From positions 1 through 64,000 of the forward strand of contig CAAEEA010000061.1 of assembly GCA_900754795.1 (NCBI GenBank): a stretch of DNA of 64,000 bases, read 5' to 3'. Below are positions 8,671 to 18,312 of this stretch, in pieces. The DNA comes from Clostridia bacterium. GTDB taxonomy: Bacteria; Bacillota; Clostridia; Peptostreptococcales; Anaerovoracaceae. Both the position numbers and the translations under genes were made by a program. Below the pieces are notes generated by a model. That model was not told the DNA's origin and did not search any database. It saw only the letters and a program-made list of their open reading frames with translations. Within the stretch, counting starts at the first letter, position 1. Each line of letters begins with the position of its first letter.

Positions 8671-9639
8671 TTAAAATCTTTTTTTCATTATGGCCAGAAT
8701 GTCTCCGCATACGGCGCTGCCGGTCGGAAGAGGACCTGCGCCACGGCCGTAGAACATGAGCTCGCCTGCCATATCCCCGGTTATGTACACGGCGTTAAAT
8801 TCGTTACTCACGCCGGCAAGAGGGTGGTCTTTATCAAGAAGTACAGGTTTTACTGAATAGTCGAGTCTGCCGTCCGCGACGCGGGCCTGACCTATCAGCT
8901 TGATCTTTTTACCTTTCGCGTCTGCTTTTTCAATATCAGAGGCGGTTATGGCGGTGATCCCTTCCGTAGGAATATTGTCGGGAGCCACGTATTCTCCGAA
9001 GGCGAGGGCGATCAGGATGGAAAGCTTGTTTGCCGCGTCTATACCCTCCACGTCGGCGGTAGGGTCTGCTTCGGCAAACCCTTTTTCCTGAGCGTCCTTG
9101 AGAACAGCTTCATATGAAAGTCCTTCATCTGTCATCTTAGTAAGGATATAATTGGTAGTTCCGTTAAGTATACCCATTACTTCCACAAAATTGTTGGCGG
9201 CAAGAGCGCCTGTCATGGCGGTGAGCACAGGTATGCCGCCGGCTACGCTTGCCTCAAACAAAAATTCCACATTGTTTTCGCGGGCAGTCCTGATAAGCAG
9301 ATCGTAGTTGGCGGCGATAGCGGCCTTATTGGCGCTTACCACATGTTTTCCGTGTTTCATGGACTGCAGCATGAAAGATGTTGCCGGCTCGATGCCTCCG
9401 AGCATTTCCACCACAATATCTATATCCGGATCTTTGATTATGTCATCAGGATCTTCTGTAAGAAGAGCCGGATCCGCCTCAACGAGGCGTTTCTTTTTTC
9501 TGTTGCGCTGAAGTATCCTGACGATTTCAGGGGAAAGACCCGTTCTCTCCTCTATGATATCTCTGTTGTCCGTCAGAATCTTATATGTTCCTCCGCCCAC
9601 GTTGCCGAAGCCCAGCAGGCCGATCTTGACTTTTTTCAT
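8671..9639 (-). CDS. hom: Homoserine dehydrogenase lacking the ACT domain
   Basis: It reduces L-aspartate semialdehyde to homoserine for threonine, methionine and isoleucine synthesis. The 322 residues hold the Rossmann NAD(P) motif ([16 protein letters not shown]), the catalytic domain ([30 protein letters not shown]) and the terminal GRGAG-PTGSAV-GDI segment. Most bacterial enzymes run to about 430 residues with a C-terminal ACT domain that mediates threonine feedback. Here the protein ends right after the catalytic domain and the next gene begins 31 bases on, so the ACT domain is absent rather than frameshifted. GGAGG precedes the ATG. Confidence 0.93.
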   Translation of the reverse strand: MKKVKIGLLGFGNVGGGTYKILTDNRDIIEERTGLSPEIVRILQRNRKKKRLVEADPALLTEDPDDIIKDPDIDIVVEMLGGIEPATSFMLQSMKHGKHVVSANKAAIAANYDLLIRTARENNVEFLFEASVAGGIPVLTAMTGALAANNFVEVMGILNGTTNYILTKMTDEGLSYEAVLKDAQEKGFAEADPTADVEGIDAANKLSILIALAFGEYVAPDNIPTEGITAITASDIEKADAKGKKIKLIGQARVADGRLDYSVKPVLLDKDHPLAGVSNEFNAVYITGDMAGELMFYGRGAGPLPTGSAVCGDILAIMKKRF

Positions 9640-9682
9640 TTGTTACCTCCAAAGTAATGCGAAATGTACTCATACAGATTGA

Positions 9683-9711
9683 ATTATATAACATATTTGT
9701 TTTTTTGTCTT
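9683..9711 (-). promoter_or_regulatory. Sigma-A promoter for homoserine dehydrogenase
   Basis: On the minus strand AAGACA (9711-9706), a 17-base spacer and TATAAT (9688-9683). The -35 is weak (matches the ACA end only), the -10 is perfect. Confidence 0.5.
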
Positions 9712-9791
9712 TATCTTTTTGATAAATTTGTTATTATTTATGTAGGTTCGCGTCAGAGGCGCGGCACAGTTGAAAAACGGGGAGGACACAG

Positions 9792-10262
9792 ATGAGTCTT
9801 AATATAGTTTTTGTTGAGCCGGAGATACCGCCTAATACCGGCAATATCGCCCGGACATGCGCTGCTACCGACACGGCGCTTCATCTGGTAAGACCGCTGG
9901 GATTCAGTATAGATGACAGGCAGGTGAGAAGAGCCGGTCTTGATTACTGGCCGTATGTGGATCTCCACATCCACGACAGTCTCAGCGATTTTATGGCAGA
10001 ATACGGCGGCAGACGGATGTGGCTCGCGACAACAAAGGGAGAGAGACTGTACACGCAGGCCGACTTTGCCGACGGTGATTTCATTCTGTTCGGCAGAGAG
10101 ACAAAAGGACTTCCGCGGGACTTCATCGCCGAACATCAGGATACCGCGATCCGCATACCCATGAGCGTAAGCACAAGGACAAGATCTTTTAATCTGGCCA
10201 ATTCTGCCAATATAATATTGTTTGAAGCGCTGAGACAATTAGGATTCCCGGGCTTGAAATAA
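9792..10262 (+). CDS. trmL: tRNA (cytidine/uridine-34)-2'-O-methyltransferase, TrmL type
   Basis: A 156-residue SPOUT methyltransferase that methylates the ribose of the wobble base in leucine tRNAs. Visible motifs are the N-terminal EPEIPPNTGNIARTCAAT, the knot-forming LFGRETKGLP and the C-terminal RSFNLANSANIILFEALRQ. Length matches the minimal TrmL family. GGGGAGG precedes the ATG. The end of the gene carries the -35 of the rpoN promoter. Confidence 0.93.
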   Translation: MSLNIVFVEPEIPPNTGNIARTCAATDTALHLVRPLGFSIDDRQVRRAGLDYWPYVDLHIHDSLSDFMAEYGGRRMWLATTKGERLYTQADFADGDFILFGRETKGLPRDFIAEHQDTAIRIPMSVSTRTRSFNLANSANIILFEALRQLGFPGLK

Positions 10263-10282
10263 ACTTTACATTTTGGTATAAT
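10254..10282 (+). promoter_or_regulatory. Sigma-A promoter of the rpoN-gap-pgk-tpiA operon
   Basis: TTGAAA (10254-10259), 17-base spacer, TATAAT (10277-10282). The -35 lies inside the last codons of trmL. A short hairpin (GCCGGATTAAGTCCGGC) lies in the leader around 10314-10330. Confidence 0.8.
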
Positions 10283-10356
10283 ATTTGCATAATGATAAAA
10301 TTTGTCGTTTGCCGCCGGATTAAGTCCGGCAGTCATAATAATGCAGAGGGCGCGGG

Positions 10357-11733
10357 ATGAAGCTGAGTTACGGACTGACAATTGAACAGACTCAAAAGCT
10401 GACTATGACACCGGAACTGATTCAGGCGATCCGGATATTGCAGTTCAATACTCAGGAACTCGATTCGTTTGTACAGGAGGAACTGCTTGAAAATCCAGTA
10501 CTCGAATTTGAAAACAGGCGCCGCGATGATGAGCCGCTTGACCCTGCGCTTGATCTCAGAGAAAAGATGACCGAAGATTACGGGGACGGAAGATATAATC
10601 AGTGGGAATACGGCGGCCGATCCGACAGAGAAGAATATTCTTATGAGCAGTTTGTGACAAAGGAAGAAACACTGGAGGACTATCTTCTTTTTCAGCTGAC
10701 CCTTTCCGGACTCAAAGACGATGATCTTAAAATAGGCCGTTATCTGGTAGAAGCCATAGATGATAACGGCTATCTTACTGTAAGCGCCGGGCAGGTGTCC
10801 GCTGCTTTTAAGACAGGAGAAGACCGGGTGGAAAAGATCATCGACGTAATCCATACTTTCGATCCCACGGGAGTAGGGGCGAGAGATCTCAGAGAATGTC
10901 TGATCATCCAGCTTGCTTCAAGAGGAGAACTGGACGAGCTCACCGAATATATAATAATGAACCACCTTGAGGATCTGGGGGAAAACAAGCTGAACAAAGT
11001 CGCCAGAACGCTGGGCATACCTGCCGGAAGAGTCCAGGAGATCAGCGATATGATAAGGACTCTTGAACCAAAGCCGGGAAGGAGCTTTGCCGGAGGCGAA
11101 GGAGTCAGGTATATTACGCCGGACGTCATAGTAGAGAAGATAGACGGGGAATATGTGGTAACAAGCAACGAAAACAGCATACCGCATTTAATGGTGAGTC
11201 CGTATTACAGCTCGCTTTCCCGTGAGGCAAAAAACGACGAAGAACTGTCAAAATATCTCACAGACAAATTCAATTCCGCTCTCTGGCTCATCAAGAGCAT
11301 CGAACAGAGAAAGCGCACCATATACAATGTTGTTTCGGCGGTTGTCGATTTTCAGAAAGATTTTCTCGATAAAGGACCTAAATATCTCAAGACTCTGACT
11401 CTGAAACAGGTGGCTGACGCCATAGGGATGCATGAGTCTACGGTGAGCCGCTCGGTAAACGGCAAATACATGCAGACTCCAAGAGGAATCTTTGAGATCA
11501 AATTTTTCTTTTCCGGGGGAGTTGCGGCCGGCGACGGAGAAGGAGTATCCTCCAACAGCATAAAGGCCATGATAAAAGAGATAATCGACAGTGAAAACAA
11601 CGCGCGTCCGTACAGTGACCAGGATATCGCGGGCAAACTCGTCGAAAAGGGCATAGAGATATCAAGAAGGACGGTTGCAAAATACAGAGAGGGAATGGGG
11701 ATACTCTCATCGTCCAAAAGAAGACGTTTTTAG
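10357..11733 (+). CDS. rpoN: RNA polymerase sigma-54 factor
   Basis: A 458-residue RpoN/SigL. It contains the N-terminal activator-interacting region (residues 1-50, LTIEQTQKLTMTPELIQAIRILQ), the core-binding domain, the helix-turn-helix (VADAIGMHESTVSRSVNGKY, about 348-368) and a C-terminal RpoN box (ISRRTVAKYREG, about 435-446) that reads the -24 element. It needs AAA+ activators to start transcription; none is encoded in this window. It is the first gene of an operon with gap, pgk and tpiA. Its stop is TAG and the reading frame continues open through 18 codons straight into gap. Two targets with near-consensus -24/-12 promoters are seen at 1507-1665. Confidence 0.97.
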   Translation: MKLSYGLTIEQTQKLTMTPELIQAIRILQFNTQELDSFVQEELLENPVLEFENRRRDDEPLDPALDLREKMTEDYGDGRYNQWEYGGRSDREEYSYEQFVTKEETLEDYLLFQLTLSGLKDDDLKIGRYLVEAIDDNGYLTVSAGQVSAAFKTGEDRVEKIIDVIHTFDPTGVGARDLRECLIIQLASRGELDELTEYIIMNHLEDLGENKLNKVARTLGIPAGRVQEISDMIRTLEPKPGRSFAGGEGVRYITPDVIVEKIDGEYVVTSNENSIPHLMVSPYYSSLSREAKNDEELSKYLTDKFNSALWLIKSIEQRKRTIYNVVSAVVDFQKDFLDKGPKYLKTLTLKQVADAIGMHESTVSRSVNGKYMQTPRGIFEIKFFFSGGVAAGDGEGVSSNSIKAMIKEIIDSENNARPYSDQDIAGKLVEKGIEISRRTVAKYREGMGILSSSKRRRF

Positions 11734-11787
11734 GCGCTAAGACGTTTAAAAATAAATATTGTCATTGGAGAGTTTAGGAGGAAAAAA

Positions 11788-12804
11788 ATGGCGATCAAAG
11801 TAGGTATCAGCGGGTTCGGAAGAATCGCGAGAGTAGTTATTCGTGCCAGTATGGACATGCCTGAGATAGAAATCGCGGGCATCAATGTGAGAAACGCGGA
11901 TCTAGATTATCTGGCTTACATGCTCAGATATGACACGACTTTCGGCAGATTCCCGCGGAGCCTTGAAGTTTACGACAAAGGTCTTGTGATCGACGGCAAA
12001 AAAGTACCCGTATACAGCTTTTCGGAAGCTGTGAATATTCCGTGGAAAGAGTGCGGAGCAGAATACATAGTTGAAGCGACCGGAGCTTATGTTACCACAG
12101 AGAAGGCCATGGATCATATAAAAGCCGGAGCGAAAAAAGTCATCATCTCGGCGCCGGCCAAAGATTCAGTAACGCCGACATTTGTCTTTGGCGTAAATCA
12201 CGAAAATTACAGAGCGAATATGCCGGTGGTTTCAAACGCTTCATGCACCACTAACTGCCTCGCGCCTCTGGCAAAGGTCATCGAAGATAACTGGGGAATA
12301 AAAGAAGGCCTCATGTCCACGATACATTCTGCTACGGCCAAGCAGAAAGTTGTCGACGCCAGATCTATGAAGGACTGGAGAACGGGAAGATGCGTATTCG
12401 GAAACGTGATACCTTCAACTACGGGAGCCGCCAAGGCAGTAGGTCTTGTAATTCCGTCCCTCAAAGGAAAGATGACAGGCATATCATACAGAGTTCCGAC
12501 AGCAGACGTGTCTGTAGTAGACCTGAATGTGGTTTTAGAAAAACCTGCCACATATGAAGAAATATGCATGGAAGTTAAAAAAGCCTCCGAGACATATATG
12601 AAAGGCGTCATTGAATACGTGGATGACGAGGTAGTGTCGGGAGATTTTGTGGGAGACCCGTGCACTTCCATATTCGACGCGAGAGAAGGAATTGAGCTGA
12701 ACGATCATTTCTTTAAATTCATCGCGTTTTATGATAATGAATTCGGATACTCCAGTAAAGTCCTCGAACTTATCAGATATATGTACAGCGTGGACGAAAA
12801 ATAG
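11788..12804 (+). CDS. gap: Glyceraldehyde-3-phosphate dehydrogenase, type I
   Basis: A 338-residue GAPDH. It oxidises glyceraldehyde 3-phosphate to 1,3-bisphosphoglycerate. The Rossmann GFGRIAR motif is at 9-15 and catalytic Cys153 lies in SNASCTTNC. Phosphate-site residues ([10 protein letters not shown]) are present. Two departures from the norm: the aspartate that usually follows Asn33 and holds the adenosine ribose of NAD is Val34 ([10 protein letters not shown]), and the C-terminal YDNEWGYS is YDNEFGYS. The first could shift coenzyme preference toward NADP; this is inference. AGGAGG precedes the ATG. No promoter is seen between rpoN and gap. Confidence 0.95.
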   Translation: MAIKVGISGFGRIARVVIRASMDMPEIEIAGINVRNADLDYLAYMLRYDTTFGRFPRSLEVYDKGLVIDGKKVPVYSFSEAVNIPWKECGAEYIVEATGAYVTTEKAMDHIKAGAKKVIISAPAKDSVTPTFVFGVNHENYRANMPVVSNASCTTNCLAPLAKVIEDNWGIKEGLMSTIHSATAKQKVVDARSMKDWRTGRCVFGNVIPSTTGAAKAVGLVIPSLKGKMTGISYRVPTADVSVVDLNVVLEKPATYEEICMEVKKASETYMKGVIEYVDDEVVSGDFVGDPCTSIFDAREGIELNDHFFKFIAFYDNEFGYSSKVLELIRYMYSVDEK

Positions 12805-12829
12805 CCCGGCACAGGCGGAAAGGTCAATC

Positions 12830-14014
12830 ATGAAAAAGACTGTAAGAGATATAGACGTCAGAGGCAGGAAAGTTATAGTCAGGTGCGACTTTAACGTGCC
12901 TATGGACAAAGATGTGATAACCGATGACACGAGAATCACAGCGGCTCTGCCTACCATAAAATATCTGATCGGAGAAGGCGCTGCCGTAATACTGATGTCT
13001 CACATGGGAAGGCCAAAGGGAAAACCCGACATGAAATACACTCTGGCGCCTGTGGCGGCCAGGCTCTCAGAGCTTCTGAAACAGGAGATTTCTTTTGTTT
13101 CTTCACCGTCCGTTGTAGACGACAAAGTAAGGGCGGAAGCCGCCGCTCTGAAACCGGGCGAAGTGATGCTCCTTGAAAATGTACGTTTCAGAAAAGAGGA
13201 AACGGATAATGATCCTGCTTTCGCAAAGGAGCTTGCTTCCCTTGCGGAGATCTTTGTTAATGACGCTTTCGGAACGGCGCACAGAGCCCACGCTTCCACG
13301 GCGGGCATTGCCGCCTATCTTCCGGCAGTTTCCGGGTTCCTGATCGAAAAGGAGATAAAATTCCTCGGAGAAGCGGTGGAAAATCCGGACAGACCTCTTG
13401 TGGCCATAATGGGAGGAGCCAAAGTAGCCGACAAGATACCTGTTATAGAGAATCTGCTCAGAAAAGTCGACACTCTCATGATTGGGGGAGGCATGTCCTA
13501 TACTTTCTTTAAAGCCATGGGGCTTGAGATCGGCACTTCTATTCTCGATGTTCAGAGCGTTTGCCTCGCCGGAGAACTGATCAAAAAGACCGAGGCGGCG
13601 GGAGTAAAAATGCTGCTGCCTGTGGACGTGGTATGCGGCCTGGAATTTAAAAACGAGACTGTAATGAAGACCGTTCCACGGGATCTGATTCCGGAGGATA
13701 TGATGGGCATGGACATAGGTCCGGAAACGGTAAGAATCTACGCTGACGAGATCAAAAAAGCCGGTACGGTTATATGGAACGGACCTATGGGAGTCTTTGA
13801 GATGGATAATTTTGCAAAGGGAACTTATGAGATAGCCAGGGCAATGAGCGAATGTAAGGCGGTTACAGTTATTGGCGGCGGTGACTCGGCGGCCGCCGTG
13901 GAAAAATTCGGCCTTGCTGATAAGATGACCCATATTTCCACAGGAGGAGGCGCTTCCCTTGAATTTCTCGAAGGGAAAGAGCTGCCCGGAGTGGCTGTGC
14001 TTCAAGACAGATAG
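12830..14014 (+). CDS. pgk: Phosphoglycerate kinase
   Basis: A 394-residue monomeric kinase making ATP from 1,3-bisphosphoglycerate. Recognised segments: [46 protein letters not shown] and the nucleotide site [13 protein letters not shown]. The start is the ATG at 12830 with GGAAAGG upstream; an in-frame extension back into gap is rejected. It lies 25 bases after gap and 15 before tpiA, so the three are one transcript. Confidence 0.97.
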   Translation: MKKTVRDIDVRGRKVIVRCDFNVPMDKDVITDDTRITAALPTIKYLIGEGAAVILMSHMGRPKGKPDMKYTLAPVAARLSELLKQEISFVSSPSVVDDKVRAEAAALKPGEVMLLENVRFRKEETDNDPAFAKELASLAEIFVNDAFGTAHRAHASTAGIAAYLPAVSGFLIEKEIKFLGEAVENPDRPLVAIMGGAKVADKIPVIENLLRKVDTLMIGGGMSYTFFKAMGLEIGTSILDVQSVCLAGELIKKTEAAGVKMLLPVDVVCGLEFKNETVMKTVPRDLIPEDMMGMDIGPETVRIYADEIKKAGTVIWNGPMGVFEMDNFAKGTYEIARAMSECKAVTVIGGGDSAAAVEKFGLADKMTHISTGGGASLEFLEGKELPGVAVLQDR

Positions 14015-14029
14015 ACAGGAGAGACAGTT

Positions 14030-14776
14030 ATGAGGATACCTTTTATAGCCGGTAACTGGAAAATGTATAAGACCATAGAAGAAGCCCGCGAATTCGCCCG
14101 CGAATTCAGACCGCTTTACCATGATACGGATGTAAAGACCGCCGTCTTCGCGCCTTTTCCTCAGCTTGCCGCTCTTGTGGAAGAATTTCGTGGAAGCGGA
14201 ATCGGCGTTGGAGCCCAGAACGTTCACTATGAACGGGAAGGAGCTTTCACCGGAGAGATTTCTGTTCCGATGCTCAGAGAACTTGGCGTGGATTACTGCC
14301 TTGTGGGTCATTCGGAAAGACGTCAGTATTTCGCGGAAACAGACGATACGGTTAACAGAAAAATAAAGGCGCTCCTGGCGGGAGACATTCTGCCGGTGGT
14401 ATGCGTCGGTGAAAATCTGCGGCAGAGAGAAGCAGGGCATGAACAGACGGTGGTTTCCGGTCAGATCGCCGGAGCTTTCCGGGGAATAAGTCCGGAGGAC
14501 GCCGCGAAAATAACAGTCGCCTATGAGCCCGTATGGGCCATAGGAACCGGAAAGACCGCTACCCCTGATCAGGCTCAGGAAATGTGCTCGTGCATAAGGA
14601 AAGAACTGACCGGACTCTATGATGAAGAGACGGCTGACAGGATCGTAATTCAGTACGGGGGCAGCGTAAAACCGGAAAATATTTCTGAAATAATGAACAT
14701 GGATGAAATAGACGGCGCGCTGGTAGGCGGAGCCAGTCTGGACCCCTTAAAATTTATTGAAATCGTGAACTTTTGA
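14030..14776 (+). CDS. tpiA: Triose-phosphate isomerase
   Basis: A 248-residue TIM barrel interconverting dihydroxyacetone phosphate and glyceraldehyde 3-phosphate. The substrate lysine is in AGNWKMYK, the catalytic histidine in VGHSERR, the catalytic glutamate and flexible loop in AYEPVWAIGTGKTA, and the phosphate site in GGSVKPENI. AGGAGAGAC precedes the ATG. It is the last gene of the glycolytic block; no phosphoglycerate mutase or enolase follows, unlike many Bacillota. Confidence 0.97.
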   Translation: MRIPFIAGNWKMYKTIEEAREFAREFRPLYHDTDVKTAVFAPFPQLAALVEEFRGSGIGVGAQNVHYEREGAFTGEISVPMLRELGVDYCLVGHSERRQYFAETDDTVNRKIKALLAGDILPVVCVGENLRQREAGHEQTVVSGQIAGAFRGISPEDAAKITVAYEPVWAIGTGKTATPDQAQEMCSCIRKELTGLYDEETADRIVIQYGGSVKPENISEIMNMDEIDGALVGGASLDPLKFIEIVNF

Positions 14777-14777
14777 C

Positions 14778-14807
14778 TTGATTTGATAAAGAGCGATATG
14801 GTATAAT
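14778..14807 (+). promoter_or_regulatory. Sigma-A promoter for secG
   Basis: TTGATT (14778-14783), 18-base spacer, TATAAT (14802-14807) with an extended TGG before it. A seven-base inverted repeat, ACTTGAT (14776-14782) and ATCAAGT (14809-14815), brackets the promoter and could be an operator or a weak end hairpin of tpiA. Confidence 0.7.
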
Positions 14808-14836
14808 TATCAAGTTAAAATGTTAGGAGGATAGAA

Positions 14837-15067
14837 ATGAGACTTTTCTTAATGATTTTGCTTGCTGTCGCCAGCATTATCCTGATAGCCAGCGTATTGC
14901 TCCAGTCAGGAAACAGCTCCGGCCTCTCCGGATCCATAGCGGGAGGAGCGGAACAGCTTTTCGGCAAAAAAAAGAGCAAAGGTTACGAAGCTATTTTAGC
15001 CAAAGTTACCGCGGTAGCGGCGGTGCTGTTCATCGTCATCGCGGTGGTTCTGGTTATGATGGAATAG
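14837..15067 (+). CDS. secG: Preprotein translocase subunit SecG
   Basis: A 76-residue membrane protein with two hydrophobic helices (about 3-22 and 52-74) and the family core LQSGNSSGLSGSIAGGAEQLFGKKKSKGYEAIL. It assists SecYE. AGGAGG precedes the ATG. It has its own promoter after tpiA, a common neighbourhood in Bacillota. Confidence 0.95.
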   Translation: MRLFLMILLAVASIILIASVLLQSGNSSGLSGSIAGGAEQLFGKKKSKGYEAILAKVTAVAAVLFIVIAVVLVMME

Positions 15068-15109
15068 ATTGAGCTGTTATCAGTCGAACTAATCATTATA
15101 TTTTCAATG

Positions 15110-15140
15110 GAAATAAGAGGTACGGCGTGCCTCTTATTTC
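15110..15140 (+). terminator. Eleven-pair hairpin between secG and hppA
   Basis: GAAATAAGAGG (15110-15120) and CCTCTTATTTC (15130-15140) pair perfectly around a nine-base loop. No T-run follows, so it may be a weak terminator of secG or a leader structure of hppA. Confidence 0.5.
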
Positions 15141-15172
15141 GGCGTTAAAATGTCAACAGGAGGTAAATGATA

Positions 15173-17185
15173 ATGGACATTTTTACTGTATGCGCGGCCG
15201 TGTTTGGTCTGATCGTGGCATTCTGCCTCGCTTCATGGATCATCAAGGCCCCTGAAGGTACAGACAGAATGAAAGAAATCTCCGGCTATATCAGAGAAGG
15301 CGCCATGGCTTTCCTCAAAAGGGAATACAAGACGATGGCCATCGTGATCATCGCCCTGTTCCTGCTGATAGGTCTGGGACTTCAGAGCTGGACTACCGCG
15401 GTCCTGTACGTGTTCGGAGCGCTGCTCTCCGTACTGGCGGGATTTTTCGGTATGCAGGTTGCTACAAAAGGTAACGTGAGAACTGCCAATGCCGCTATGG
15501 AATCCGGCATGAACAAGGCTCTCAAGATCGCTTTCAGGAGCGGAGCCGTTATGGGTCTTTGCGTATCCGGTCTCGGACTCTTCGGCCTTGGCGTGGTTAT
15601 ATGCGTGCTCGACCTGGCAACTGTAATGCAGTGTGTTACAGGTTTCGGACTGGGAGCTTCTTCAATGGCTCTGTTCGGAAGGGTAGGCGGCGGTATCTAT
15701 ACAAAGGCTGCCGATGTGGGCGCTGACCTTGTAGGTAAGGTTGAAGCCGGCATCCCTGAAGACGATCCGAGAAACCCGGCTGTTATCGCCGACAACGTAG
15801 GTGACAATGTCGGAGACGTAGCCGGTATGGGATCCGACCTGTTTGAATCATATGTAGGTTCTATAATCTCAGCTGTTACTCTTGCTGCCGTTGCTGTTAA
15901 CGAATCAACTGAGATGTCAACTTTCGACGCTACGGACGCTGCCCTGTTCCCGCTGATAATCTCAGCCGTGGGAGTGATCGCGTCAGTTATCGGCGTACTC
16001 TGTGTAAGAGGAAAAGAAGGCGGAAACCCTGCCAACGCTCTTAACATGGGTACTTATATCAGTGGTATCATCGTAATAATCGCTACCGTTGTACTGTCCA
16101 ACTCTCTGCTTGGCAGCTACACTTACGCGGCCGCCATCATCGCTGGTCTCGTTGTCGGTATAGCGATAGGAAAGATCACAGAGATTTATACTTCCGCGGA
16201 TTACAAATCAGTTAAGAAAATCGCGGATCAGTCACAGACAGGAGCCGCCACCACTATCATCAGCGGACTGGGCGTAGGCATGATGTCTACTCTGTGGCCG
16301 ATAATCCTCATCTGTGTAGGTGTATTTGTAGCTTATCAGTTTGCCGGACTTTACGGTATCGCGCTTTCCGCGGTAGGAATGCTGTCAACTACGGGAATGA
16401 CTGTAGCCGTTGACGCTTACGGTCCTGTATCCGACAATGCCGGCGGTATCGCGGAGATGTCTGAGCTTCCTGAGGAAGTAAGAGAAATCACGGACAAGCT
16501 TGACTCCGTAGGAAACACGACCGCTGCCATAGGTAAAGGTTTTGCTATCGGATCTGCCGCTCTGACCGCTCTGGCTCTGTTCGCTTCATATGCTGAAGTT
16601 ACCAAGCTGGAACTCATCAGTCTGCTTGACCCGATCGTTATAATCGGACTGTTCATCGGCGCCATGCTGCCGTTCCTCTTCTCGGCAATGACTATGAATT
16701 CCGTAGGCAAGGCCGCCAATCAGATGATCGAGGAAGTAAGAAGACAGTTCAGATCAGACTCGGGAATCATGGCCGGAACTTCCAAGCCTGACTACGCTAA
16801 CTGTGTAGATATTTCAACCAAGGCTGCTCTGACGGAGATGATAATGCCTGGTCTGATGGCTATCATCGCTCCTCTGGCGGTAGGTATCGTACTGGGTACC
16901 GAGGCTCTCGGCGGAATGCTTGCCGGAGCGCTGTCCTCAGGCGTGCTCCTGGCCATAATGATGGCTAACGCCGGCGGCGCGTGGGATAATGCAAAGAAAT
17001 ATATCGAAAGCGGCAATTACGGCGGAAAGGGTTCAGAACCTCATAAGGCAGCCGTTGTAGGAGACACGGTAGGAGATCCGTTTAAGGATACTTCCGGTCC
17101 TTCCATCAACATTCTCATCAAGCTGATGACTATCGTTGCTGTAGTATTTGCTCCGCTGTTCGTATCAATCGGCGGACTGCTGTAA
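15173..17185 (+). CDS. hppA: Membrane-bound ion-pumping pyrophosphatase, K+-dependent type
   Basis: A 670-residue integral membrane protein with about 16 helices that couples pyrophosphate hydrolysis to Na+ and/or H+ export. Catalytic acidic motifs are clear: [42 protein letters not shown] and [15 protein letters not shown]. After GNTT at 447-450 stand Ala451 and Gly454, the residues of K+-dependent enzymes; K+-independent enzymes have Lys and Thr there. That subtype is often a Na+ pump, which fits an anaerobe saving energy, but ion choice is inference. I chose the ATG at 15173, nine bases after AGGAGG, over the ATG at 15167. Confidence 0.96.
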   Translation: MDIFTVCAAVFGLIVAFCLASWIIKAPEGTDRMKEISGYIREGAMAFLKREYKTMAIVIIALFLLIGLGLQSWTTAVLYVFGALLSVLAGFFGMQVATKGNVRTANAAMESGMNKALKIAFRSGAVMGLCVSGLGLFGLGVVICVLDLATVMQCVTGFGLGASSMALFGRVGGGIYTKAADVGADLVGKVEAGIPEDDPRNPAVIADNVGDNVGDVAGMGSDLFESYVGSIISAVTLAAVAVNESTEMSTFDATDAALFPLIISAVGVIASVIGVLCVRGKEGGNPANALNMGTYISGIIVIIATVVLSNSLLGSYTYAAAIIAGLVVGIAIGKITEIYTSADYKSVKKIADQSQTGAATTIISGLGVGMMSTLWPIILICVGVFVAYQFAGLYGIALSAVGMLSTTGMTVAVDAYGPVSDNAGGIAEMSELPEEVREITDKLDSVGNTTAAIGKGFAIGSAALTALALFASYAEVTKLELISLLDPIVIIGLFIGAMLPFLFSAMTMNSVGKAANQMIEEVRRQFRSDSGIMAGTSKPDYANCVDISTKAALTEMIMPGLMAIIAPLAVGIVLGTEALGGMLAGALSSGVLLAIMMANAGGAWDNAKKYIESGNYGGKGSEPHKAAVVGDTVGDPFKDTSGPSINILIKLMTIVAVVFAPLFVSIGGLL

Positions 17186-17200
17186 TCGCATAATCAAAAG

Positions 17201-17240
17201 AAAACCCTCCGGTGATCTGCTGTGATCTTCGGAGGGTATT
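17201..17240. terminator. Bidirectional terminator between hppA and the HxlR gene
   Basis: ACCCTCCG (17204-17211) pairs with CGGAGGGT (17230-17237). ATTTTAT follows on the plus strand and TTTTCTTTT on the minus strand. Confidence 0.75.
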
Positions 17241-17244
17241 TTAT

Positions 17245-17580
17245 CTATTCTGACATCATATATTCTCCCCACTCACTGAAAGCTTCAAGGACAGGCATGA
17301 GCCTGTCGGCTTTTTCTGTTGAGGAGTATTCGACTTTTACAGGCACCTGGAGGTATTCCGTCCTTTTTACAAGCCCTGCTTCTTCAAGCTCTTTGAGGGA
17401 ACCTGCAAGAACCGTATTGGAGATACCGTCCATTTTTCGTTTCAGTTCGTTATATCGCATATTCCCCTGATTGTTAAGGGTGCATATGATCTGCATCTTC
17501 CATTTGCCGCCGACAATGGACATGGCAAAACTGAGAGGGCATTTTTCCAGGCACGGGCAGTCGTAATGAGTATCTATCAC
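17245..17580 (-). CDS. HxlR-family transcriptional regulator
   Basis: A 111-residue winged-helix protein of the HxlR/MarR-like type (CPLSFAMSIVGGKWKMQIICTL, NNQGNMRYNELKRKMDGISNTVLAGSLKELEEAGLV, then a beta-wing with YSSTEKA). Three cysteines stand near the N-terminus (Cys8, Cys10, Cys14), and redox or aldehyde sensing by such cysteines is known in the family. It is divergent from a LysE-type exporter with only about 100 bases between, so it probably controls that gene and itself. AGGAGG precedes the ATG. Confidence 0.9.
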   Translation of the reverse strand: MIDTHYDCPCLEKCPLSFAMSIVGGKWKMQIICTLNNQGNMRYNELKRKMDGISNTVLAGSLKELEEAGLVKRTEYLQVPVKVEYSSTEKADRLMPVLEAFSEWGEYMMSE

Positions 17581-17619
17581 GGTAAGTTCCTCCTTACTTA
17601 ATCATATTTTTTTGCGTTC

Positions 17620-17648
17620 TTGAATTTGATCAACAGCGGTAGTACAAT
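17620..17648 (+). promoter_or_regulatory. Sigma-A promoter of the LysE-type exporter
   Basis: TTGAAT (17620-17625), 17-base spacer, TACAAT (17643-17648), in the gap shared with the divergent HxlR gene. TTGATCAA at 17627-17634 is a perfect eight-base palindrome inside the spacer and a candidate HxlR operator. Confidence 0.65.
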
Positions 17649-17683
17649 TATATCAGGTAAGAAAAAAGGAGTAAATACTTAAT

Positions 17684-18295
17684 ATGGAAATCTACATTCA
17701 GGGTCTGACCATGGGACTTGCATACGTAGCGCCCATAGGACTTCAAAATCTGTTCGTTATCAACACGGCAATATCGCAGCCTCGTAAGAGAGTATATATT
17801 ACAGCGCTGATTGTAATCTTTTTTGATATTACGCTGGGACTTGCCTGTTTCTTCGGGGTGGGAGCCGTAATGCAGGCTTCGCCGCTCCTTGAAATGGCAA
17901 TTCTGCTCATCGGCAGTCTTATCGTGATCTGGATAGGTATCGGTCTTATGAGATCCCATGACACGATGGATCATTCGACGAAGGTCGACGTGCCGATATT
18001 AAAAGTTATAACCACAGCCTGCGTTGTAACGTGGTTCAATCCGCAGGCTCTGATAGACGGCACCATGATGCTCGGAGCTTTTAAGGCTACCCTGCCGGCG
18101 GGAACAGACCTGTTCTTTGTCTCCGGATTCGCGTCCGCTTCAGTGCTGTGGTTCCTGGGAATAAGCACTGTAATCTCACTGTTCAGCGCCAAGATTACAG
18201 ATAAAGCCCTCAGGGTGATAAACGTGATCTGCGGAGTCGTTATCATCTTCTACGGTGTCAAGCTGATGCTGAGCTTTATTAAGATGGTAATGTAA
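17684..18295 (+). CDS. LysE/ArgO-type amino acid exporter
   Basis: A 203-residue protein with six hydrophobic segments. The LysE family start (MGLAYVAPIGLQNLFVINTA) and the mid-protein TWFNPQALIDG motif are both present, the latter typical of basic amino acid exporters LysE and ArgO. AAGGAG precedes the ATG. It is probably regulated by the adjacent HxlR protein. The exact substrate cannot be read from the sequence. Confidence 0.9.
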   Translation: MEIYIQGLTMGLAYVAPIGLQNLFVINTAISQPRKRVYITALIVIFFDITLGLACFFGVGAVMQASPLLEMAILLIGSLIVIWIGIGLMRSHDTMDHSTKVDVPILKVITTACVVTWFNPQALIDGTMMLGAFKATLPAGTDLFFVSGFASASVLWFLGISTVISLFSAKITDKALRVINVICGVVIIFYGVKLMLSFIKMVM

Positions 18296-18312
18296 GAAAG
18301 TTTTATACCAGC

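Noticed and set aside
12731..12829. Extension of pgk upstream into gap
   Set aside because: The conserved protein starts at [10 protein letters not shown] with its own ribosome site; the extra residues are gap read in another frame.
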